Assembly (NCBI GenBank): GCA_013407085.1
Contig: JACCGJ010010816.1
Location: 1 to 64,000 of the forward strand
Source: Atriophallophorus winterbourni
Lineage: Eukaryota > Platyhelminthes > Trematoda > Plagiorchiida > Microphallidae
Direction: 5' to 3'
DNA: 64,000 nt
Shown: positions 56,311 through 64,000 of the stretch, in pieces
Layout: each line of letters starts with the position of its first letter
Position numbering within the stretch: position 1 is the stretch's first letter
The notes under the pieces: generated by a model
What the model was told of the DNA's origin: nothing
What the model saw: the letters and a program-made list of their open reading frames with translations, nothing else
Databases searched by the model: none
Position numbers and translations under genes: made by a program

Positions 56311-56470
56311 ACATTTTAAGATTCAAGATTCAAGATTTAAGAATTTATGGTTACAAAAAGCACATAGGTTCACAATTTCCATATCATAGTAAATATGAGT
56401 TCAATAAGAGGTATAAAAAACAATTATACGATGTCACTCGACTCAAGTAATACGCTTACCTTTTCGTTAA
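56311..56470 (-). mobile_element. Nested CR1-like tail insertion (unit 2 only)
   Basis: ATTCAAGATTCAAGATTTAA, then GGTTACAAAAAGCACATAGG, about 160 bases that interrupt the older CR1 tail. Absent at 26395-26410 in unit 1. The tail repeat differs (TTCAAGA rather than TTCAA). Confidence 0.68.
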
Positions 56471-56499
56471 AATTCAGATTGCTTGGCTTGATAAATATT

Positions 56500-57318
56500 T
56501 CTAATTTAGGAATTTCAGAAAATTTCAGAGTATAGTGAGTGGTACAATTACAACAATGAAGTGCTTAGTGATTTTGTCCTCGAATTTCATTATAATAACA
56601 CAACAAAGTAGTCAACCCAAGATTAAAAATAATTATGTTTGTTTAAACTTCTACTAATGTGAAAATAAGCATTAGACTCATGGTGCTGATGTATCGATCA
56701 TACGATTGGGGCAACACAATGCTAATTCGAATATATCAACAGTTTAGACTAAGCCAGTCAATCGAGGTTTTGGTTTGAAGACCGTGTTAGATAGGGTTAC
56801 ATCAATCGAACCCAAATAGAGCACCGCTAGATGAATTCGGGTCAAGCTCAGAAACCCTCACCAAAAGCGTACGTAATATTGCCAATATAATTCGCCTGTT
56901 AATGTTTCCGTCATTATTACCATGATACGTGTAATAGTGTGTTTTGGTTATCATAAAAACATACTTTCCCTCATGTGAAAATGAGCACTTAGAACGTGGT
57001 TCCGCTTCACCTATCATATGACTGTGTGCTCAAGTGAACAAGCACGAGATAACCAAATTGATAAAAATTCCAGAAACTTTGACTTTAATGGCTGCCACCC
57101 ACGTTCCGATATTGGCAAAAATGATTAAGTGTGTGCATGTGAGCACAACAAATGTATAGAATAAAAAAAACATTTTTGCAGCATCACGTATTTTTTTAAA
57201 TATGTTTTAAAACGTATACGTGTCAGGAGATGTGCATACAACCACGCGTTCACATGACATGTGAAATTAGAGAGAATAAATTGCACTAATTTCACGGCTC
57301 TTTACATTTCGACAAAGC
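56500..57318 (+). promoter_or_regulatory. Type B gene 5' flank, unit 2
   Basis: Counterpart of 26471-27223 with several substitutions. The palindromes nearest the start are unchanged. Confidence 0.6.
57249..57295 (+). promoter_or_regulatory. Overlapping palindromes upstream of gene B start, unit 2
   Basis: TTCACATGACATGTGAA at 57249-57265 and the GTGAAATTAG/CTAATTTCAC pair at 57261-57270 and 57286-57295, 24 bases before the ATG. Confidence 0.65.
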
Positions 57319-60300
57319 ATGGGAGGTTCGTTTCGATTTGCCTATCTTTTCACTGTGATCGTGGCGCTTATTATTGCATGTGTTGCACTGGCCGAGAATC
57401 CCAAATCAGGTATGTATACTCCGTTTTAAATAGGACAGATTTTCACCGTTAGAACAATAACATATATTTTTCGATCCGCTCATTTCAGCGTTAACATTTC
57501 CATGTAAATTTATAAACATACGAGAAACATTGATCGTTAATTACATGTATCGATTTCACATGTCAGTTAAAATGTTCAACCGGTGGGGCGTATTAGGCAA
57601 TAATAATAATTGTTAATCCATTTTCATGATTAGTATTTGGTTTTCAATACAATTGTTCATTTCTTTGAGAAATTAGAAACTGGAAAACACATGAGTACCT
57701 AAAAAATTTGCCTATTGATTCAGCGGTATCAAAACACTAGTTAAGAATACTCAAACAAAGCAAAGATGTTCGTTTTTGATAGTTTGTTCACTTCAAAACA
57801 TTCGTTAACCTTGATCAACTTCGATTGCATGCTAAAAGAAAAAGGAATGGATTGTGAGCTCAAAGAAAATTCGAAGTTCAATGATCTTCAAGGTCGGTGT
57901 ACAAGCGCATCTAGGGTAGGCTAGATAGGTTTCTACAAATATCTCGCCACTGATTTATTCTGCCTAAAGATGACCATTCAAATATTGATTGCAATGACAC
58001 ATCACCATCCGCTTTCGTCGGCATTGAGTTCCATGATCACTGAACAATAAATGATGCAAAGACTAGTTCTGATCAAGTTCATAAAACAATCGACATATGT
58101 AGATATTAAACCAGTCTCTAGCATTTCCTAGATTGACTTAATTCGATGCCATAATTTTCTGAAAGACAAACACAAAGGCACTCAATTGCACCATTCTTCC
58201 AAGATGAGAGACGTCATCTTCGCACGATGAGTATGCACTTTAAAGTAGCAGCCGGAGGTGTGATCTGCGTTCAGCAATAATGAGCTTATATGATCTTCCT
58301 TGGGTGAACATAAGGCTTACACCGCGAATGACGCCGTATTGTCGTGTTTAACGATTACGTTTGTGACATCATTTTGTATGCTACAAAAACATTCGAAATA
58401 CTCGCATTCGTATCGCGCGGAATAAACATGTCATGCTATACAACGAACACCACATATAACACCGTGTCCCTGGCTTTTATGTTCAATCTTATTCCATCTG
58501 TTTTCTGTCATTTCTCACACCTCAATCTCTCTCTTTATTCCACGAAGCGTTCGACACGCAAAACCGCACGCTCGATGAAATCATCATCATCGCATGCAAT
58601 TGTGTCGCGCTGACACTTTTGTTCATCGTGGCCGTATTGATCTTGGTACTGTTTTTCAAACTGGGCAGAGGGTATCGTCGTGTGATGATTGCCAATCTTG
58701 TCCTGGTACTGATTGCACGTAAGTGGTTCATTTGCTAATGCGTTCAAGGTCGCTAATAAGACGCAAACTAAACCATTTCGAATGTGATGCATGCGTTTAG
58801 AAAAAAGGTTTTCAGAACAAAGTATAAAACTTTTATATACATCTCTCAACGAATTGCATTTTCACAGTAACCTTAAAGTTGATTTTCTTTATAATAAAAC
58901 TAAACAGTGTTCTATCGATCCGTGTAATAATGCACATGTTTATACGCTGTTGATTGATTTCACGTTCATTAGTTCACTCGAAAGAGTATTTTAGCACTTT
59001 TCAACAAGCAAGCATCTGGCTGAAGGCTATAACTGGAAAGAAATTTTCAACTTAATAAACATATCGTGAAGCCTAAATTCTTTTTCAATAATCTTCATTA
59101 AAATCGTAGCAGCCTTGTCAGATATCCACTCCGCTGTAATGTGGTCATCACGAGATAAATAAAATTGTTACCGAAAATTCAAAGGAAATCACGTGTGAAC
59201 ATTTCAAGTCAAGTATCGCGGTCTTCTTCTTTCTCCCACAGTCCCACCTAATCTGATTATACTTTCCATTTTTACTTGCGTTCTCTACGCTTCACCCAAA
59301 AATGTTTATCGGTCTCCTATTTAATGATGTTCTACCAATCCGTAGAGCTATTTGGATCATTTCAAGATCGAAGGGTGTTTCGTGGGTTTAATTCGAGAAA
59401 AACGATCGTCACCTCTGTCAATACAGCAGACTAATGAAGGAGAAGAAAAAGAAAAAGAAGAAGAAGAAAGGGAAGAAAAATGAAAATAAAAGTAGTAAAT
59501 GATGATGATCAGGAAGGAGATGATGGTGGTGAAAAAGATGAAGAATAAGAAGTAAAAGCTGAGAAAGAATAAGAAGAAATTAGCTTTATACTTATACACG
59601 AATTTTCAGCAACTACTATAATTCCACCAAAAATTTAAAACATTGATCAATAGGTTCCAACATCAAGTGACAATATATCGACTGAAAGATGTTTCTTATC
59701 CGTATTAATTGATAATTTCCACATATGATCCAGTTTATTAACCAATGTCATAACCAAAAGTGTTGGTACAAACGTTTTACAACAATTGGCCGGATATCTG
59801 GTTAAGCAGCTAAAAGATGTTTCAATTTTAAATTTTGCTGAAAACTTGAAACTAATACTTATATACCAATGTAGCGTGGTGATCACATCTCCATTCCATA
59901 CACACCACTACCGGTTTCTGGCTGATTGCGTCATCCGGTGGAGACAGTAAGATCAGGTTAAGTGCGCCTTGTCTTACTTATGTAGTTTTTTTTATATCTT
60001 ATCTCACTCTCGTTGTAAAATTAACTCAAATGCTGAGAATTTGAACCCGAGAAAAGCCTTAAGCTTCTTCTTCATAAACCACCAGGAGTTCCAAATTTAA
60101 TAGGAACGTAATACGCTGATCTCAAATTCACGGTGTATCTAGAATGTTACATCTCATATAATACACAGATCAAGATAATCGTTTCTTGTAAATTCGTTGG
60201 AATACGTGCAAGATTTATATTTAATTTTTATGATAAAAACGCATCAAAAATTGTCCCTTTATGGTTCTACCCTAATATTTCCCGCATTGGTCACGAGAAG

Positions 60301-60534
60301 GTATTCCGTATATCTAAATATATGTTGGTCTGCTATCAAAATTTAAAATACATTTCTTCTTTTTCAGTTCTCTCGTTTGCCATAGCAGCTGGATTCGCCT
60401 ACAAAGTTCCGTTAACCTCAAACATCCTCAGACCGACTTACGCCGCTTGGCTTCTAAGTGGATCGTTGGTTATGGTTGCGTGCACCTTCGAGGCATTCAG
60501 CTTCGCAATCTCTGAATCAGAAAGTTTTTATTGA
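57319..60534 (+). CDS. Small four-transmembrane protein, type B, unit 2 copy
   Basis: Exons 57319-57409, 58548-58718 and 60368-60534 give the same 142 residues as gene B in unit 1; one synonymous change is seen in exon 1 (GCT to GCC). Intron 2 is 1649 bases because the CR1 fragment is absent; the polypurine tract and one short repeat remain. NRT sequon and ESESFY end kept. Confidence 0.82.
59433..59582 (+). repeat. Polypurine tract in intron 2 of B, unit 2
   Basis: Counterpart of 30296-30445. Confidence 0.75.
59865..59967 (-). repeat. Short dispersed repeat in intron 2 of B, unit 2
   Basis: Counterpart of 30728-30830. Confidence 0.7.
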
Positions 60535-60590
60535 GCGAGATGAAAAAACGATGACACTGGTGTTAAAGTATTTGTATTTGATTTTAAAAA

Positions 60591-60596
60591 AATAAA
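60591..60596 (+). terminator. Polyadenylation signal of gene B, unit 2
   Basis: AATAAA 57 bases after the stop. Confidence 0.7.
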
Positions 60597-60884
60597 CTTT
60601 TCTATTTCAATTACGTTGATTAATAGATAGTCTCGTTAAGTTGTGTACAAGTCACGCAAAACACTGACGAAAGCGAAATGCTTTCCAATTTAGCAGCATC
60701 TGGTGAATCCAGATCATATTGTGTATGGACAAAGTAAAAAATCCTGAAGTGCGTTCCAAAAATGGTTTACAGAGTGTTTTCATCGTACTGAGACACCGCA
60801 ACCTACGCTGACTTGGTTGTATCTTGAATCATGAATCTTGAATCTACATCATGGAAAATACTTCTATTCCGAATTGAAATCAAG

Positions 60885-61013
60885 ATGGCAACCATTGAGC
60901 AGTTCGCAATTTCGGTGCAAAAACGTTTGCCAAATGATTTGGAAAATTTTGGCATTGCGATCACGAGTAGGGAGAACTTGCTCCGGATCACTTACTTAGA
61001 AGACACTTTCTAA
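60885..61013 (+). CDS. Short open frame, possible gag-like start, unit 2
   Basis: Identical 42 codons to 31748-31876 (MATIEQFAISV start). Weak support only. Confidence 0.25.
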   Translation: MATIEQFAISVQKRLPNDLENFGIAITSRENLLRITYLEDTF

Positions 61014-61067
61014 AGTGTGATCTGAAAGCTGGAAAGAGCGGATGCAGCTCTCGGTCGCTGGCGCCGA

Positions 61068-61363
61068 TCGTAGCAGTATCATATTATTGTACCGTTGGTA
61101 GATAAATCATACCATGTCATTCCGAATCAACTATTAACCATAAAGTTTTAATCGAGTAAAATTGTGTTTCAATGGATCAGCGTGAAGTTTATTAGCAAAG
61201 AATGATGGTGAACACCACCAAACGACACCACCGTACGGCCCAACACAAGAACAGGAAGCCCCGAAACTAATGACGTCGACAATTTGTTTCAGTACGGTTT
61301 CTGTAACAACTACGGGCACGTAATGGTTGCAGTCGCAGTTTTCATAAGGTGATCAGAGTATAG
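61068..61363. repeat. 4326-type segment downstream of gene B, unit 2
   Basis: Same as 31931-32226, ending at a CR1 tail. Confidence 0.8.
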
Positions 61364-61688
61364 AATTCAATTCAATTCAATTCAATGGTCTGAAAAGCAC
61401 ATAGCTTTACAAAAACCACAGAATAATATGCGAATTACAAATAACAAAGGTAGTAAAACGGGATTTGTTTGCCTACTGATCAGTTAAGGAATAACGTAAA
61501 ATTACATGGAGCAGAAATTGTTTTCAACCGGTTTGATATGATAAATATGTATAGTTTACTTCGATGCATGGGTTTAAAGCTTTATGATGCAGGATATATT
61601 GTTTTAATGTTTGGATTGGTCGATATGAAGTTGCCCAAGTTCGATTTGAATATATCCAAGTGAATGTGCAACGTTACGGGGTAGGGAG
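61364..61688 (-). mobile_element. CR1 LINE 3'-tail insertion, unit 2
   Basis: Same insertion as 32227-32561 with one fewer TTCAA unit. Confidence 0.75.
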
Positions 61689-62057
61689 TATTGATTCTCA
61701 TTGAGAATCAATGAAATTCCCCAATATGGAGTTACGCGCAAAATCCCAGGTATTTCAGAACCAACGAGGATTTGTCAATAAAAGCGGTACTATATTGAGG
61801 CAATCAAAATAACTGAAAAACATACCTCAATTATTGGGTTAACCGGGTTAGATCCGGGTCAATGTCAAAAACAGTATCGAGCACGTATCACGTTACGCAC
61901 ACGAGTCCAAACCAAAAATAGCGCGGTCAAAATGGAGTCAATTATTCAAGGTGAAAGAGTAAAACAAAATAGAGGGAACAAGCGAAAACAACGATATTTT
62001 GGAATACAAATACACATAAAAATTGAAGTGTAGGTGGGAAGGTAAAAAGAATCAACA
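61689..62057 (-). repeat. Probable BEL/Pao LTR, unit 2
   Basis: TATTGATTCT to AGAATCAACA, 369 bases, same length as in unit 1. Confidence 0.65.
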
Positions 62058-62093
62058 CCGCCCCCCAAAGCCACCTCGGCTTTCTAACAACTA

Positions 62094-63174
62094 TCACTCT
62101 CCATCACCTTCCAATAACCACACACGGCGTATATCTCTTTTAAGCTCCCCGTCTGCGGTGCGTAACAAAACTTCCCGTACATGACCGTCAGCACCGAGTA
62201 GAGTCTCAGACACGATCGCTTTCTTCCAAGAACCGCGCGACGCACTTTCGTTTTGGTAAAGAACATAGTCGCCAACAGCAAATTCTCTTCGCAGACGCAT
62301 CCATTTATACCTCACTTGTAACAATGGTAAATACTCTATCAACCAACGACGCCAAAACCCGTTTGCAAGTACTTGGGCTTGTCGCCAGCGCTTCGTGTAC
62401 CGATCCCTGAGGTTTACGCAGTCATCTAACACACTGCCGTGTTCACGGCCCAGTAACAGGTGATTTGGGTTAAAATGCAATTGGTTGGTCCGGGTCATCA
62501 TACAACGGTACAATCGGCCGATTGTTCAGTATTCGTTCCACTTCGCTCAAAAAAGTCATTAATGATTCGTCTGTTAAGACTTGTTCCCGTGAAACTGCAC
62601 TCAAAATGCGGCGTACGGATCTGATCTGCTGCTCCCAAATTCCTCCGCGGTGACTACTATAGGGAGGGTTAAATTTCCACTCGATCACTTTGTTCAACAG
62701 ACTCTTGTGAACTTTGGTATTGTTTAGTTCATTCGAAAAACGTCTCAGTTCATGCTCTGCCCCAACGAAATTGCTGCCTCTGTCACTGAACATATACTTA
62801 GGGGGGCCACGTCGATTAAAAAAACGGGATAACGCCATCAGAAATGAATCAATTGTTAAGGAATACGTAACTTCTAAATAAACTGCGTGTGTTTTCAGAC
62901 AGGTAAAATGCATCCATATCGTTCTCTGTTAACACGCCCTTCCCGTACCAAAAACGGACCGAAAATGTCAACTCCAGTTGCCTCAAAGGCATAGCCAGGT
63001 GTCAATCGGCATTCCGGTAAATCTGCCATAATTTGTTCAGACGGTTTTGCGGATCGCATTCTGCACGATATGCATTTACGCAAGATACCCTTCACCACAG
63101 AAGCACCTCGCAGTATCCAGTATTTACTTCGTGCTGCGGCTAAAACACAATTAACACCCATATGACCTTCCGCT
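62094..63174 (-). pseudogene. BEL/Pao integrase and tail fragment, unit 2
   Basis: Same three frames and the same truncation as 32967-34047. Catalytic Asp of VDIFGPF and FSDRGSNFVG are kept, and the Glu of GGIWEQQIRS follows. Differs from unit 1 at several residues (EATGVDIF for EATAVDIF; NKVIEWKF for NKGIEWKF). Confidence 0.88.
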
Positions 63175-63277
63175 TCGAGTTTCGCTCTTATTTGAGCTCA
63201 TCAGCAGGGCATATCCTGTCTCAGGTCTGAGTCGAACCCATGACTATCACCATTGTTGTCTGAGCTACCACCACCAT
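63175..63277 (-). repeat. SINE head and hammerhead-like core at unit 2/3 junction
   Basis: Same as 34048-34150: box A-like, box B-like, CTGATGA, GCTC/GAGC, GAAA. Confidence 0.7.
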
Positions 63278-63732
63278 AACCAACATTCAACGACACGCGT
63301 TATTTCGTTATTGTTTGAGCTGGTTTGTCGAAGTTGACTTTGATCAAATCGATTACATATCACGAACTGTTCGTTTCTGGACGCATAAGATTGTGGAAGC
63401 TGGAAAAGCAAATGCGTGGCTTATTAATTCGAGTTACAATTTTAACAAACCTTGACGCTTTTTCTGTAAGACTCCAATAATTTACGGAAAACGTGTAATA
63501 TGGGATAACTATAGCGATTTTTCTCTATAAAACGTTTCTAGACAAATGACAATGTTTTCCTCAATTCCACGAAATTTATATACTCGAGAAAATGTTTTCC
63601 TCTATCTTCTCTCATGTAATGAAACAGTGCAAAATAACGACGAATTAAAGAATGATATCTAGAGTTAAACAAGGTTATGCTTGTATGCCAAAGTGATTCT
63701 TGGTCAACCACTCGAGGCGCTGATGGATGACC

Positions 63733-63785
63733 AAAGTAATGTGTTGCTCACAACAGTGATGGGGATGTGAGCAACACATTACGTT
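63733..63785. repeat. Inverted repeat, unit 3 copy
   Basis: Same hairpin as 3364-3416, but one base at the outer end of the right arm differs, so 16 pairs are perfect. Confidence 0.88.
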
Positions 63786-64000
63786 TATATCTAGAGTTAT
63801 TCTGCAAGTATTTATTGTTTATCCTATTTTTAATCGTTTGTCAAAATGTCGAAAAAATTTATTTGTCGAGTTAAAAATTAGACGACCACCATTTATGAGT
63901 AATAACATTTATCAACGTGGACAAATTAGTGAATGTTACGCGAGAATAGTTGGAAATGTTGACATAAACACCATCGAAGCCTGTTTGAGAATCCAATATC

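Larger units (their letters stand above)
34048..63174. repeat. Tandem segmental duplication, unit 2 (about 29.1 kb)
   Basis: Head-to-tail copy of unit 1 with the same gene and transposon order. The left junction joins a truncated BEL/Pao element (ending around 34047) to the SINE hammerhead segment. The same junction is repeated at 63174/63175. Confidence 0.93.
63175..64000. repeat. Tandem segmental duplication, start of unit 3
   Basis: The first 826 bases of a third copy. Close to the junction it shares variants with unit 2. Further in (about 63310-63480) it matches unit 1 at positions where unit 2 differs, so it is a mosaic or comes from a different ancestor copy. Confidence 0.88.

Overview
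The window reads as AT-rich nuclear DNA of a flatworm, most likely a digenean trematode. I infer this from the repeat content, not from any species-specific gene. It holds CR1-like and RTE-like LINEs, a Penelope-like element with a GIY-YIG domain, a BEL/Pao retrotransposon fragment, and a tRNA-headed SINE carrying a hammerhead-like core (an organisation known from schistosome SINEs). Genes have introns, GT-AG splice sites and AATAAA signals. Nothing suggests a prokaryotic or organellar source.

The dominant structure is a tandem array. Unit 1 (about 2791-34047) and unit 2 (34048-63174) are copies of one 29-31 kb segment, and unit 3 begins at 63175. Left of 2791 lies unrelated sequence (the 3' body of a SINE, then a partial CR1 LINE), so the window seems to include the left edge of the array. 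Long blocks of units 1 and 2 are nearly identical. Others are clearly diverged or differ by insertions and deletions: a 439-bp insertion near 14.4 kb, about 1 kb deleted near 40.9 kb, 83 bp deleted from the unit 1 Penelope element, and a LINE fragment of about 0.96 kb in a unit 1 intron.

The only genes I support as host genes are six intact members of one small family, all on the plus strand. Each has three exons, two phase-1 introns, four predicted membrane segments and one N-glycosylation sequon in the first loop. Type A (134 residues) is at 6207-7117, 23299-24245, 37522-38431 and 53220-54166. Type B (142 residues) is at 27224-31397 and 57319-60534. A dead first exon of a type B gene lies at 9632-9708. 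The older layout was therefore A-B pairs: A1 with a dead B, then A2 with a live B. The whole set was later duplicated as the 30-kb unit. The A promoters share two CCAAT boxes and a TATA box. The B genes have overlapping palindromes just upstream of the start codon, and these are broken in the dead copy. I do not recognise the family. Its layout resembles small MARVEL-like four-span proteins, but that is only a topological comparison.

The rest of each unit is mostly transposon: RTE-1 (minus), RTE-2 (plus), a CR1 reverse transcriptase fragment (minus), the Penelope-like element (minus) with a hammerhead motif after its reading frame, several CR1 3' tails, short dispersed repeats, and at the right end a 5'-truncated BEL/Pao element whose edge coincides with the unit junction. 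Identities were judged by eye. A false tandem duplication made by assembly of two haplotypes cannot be excluded from sequence alone.
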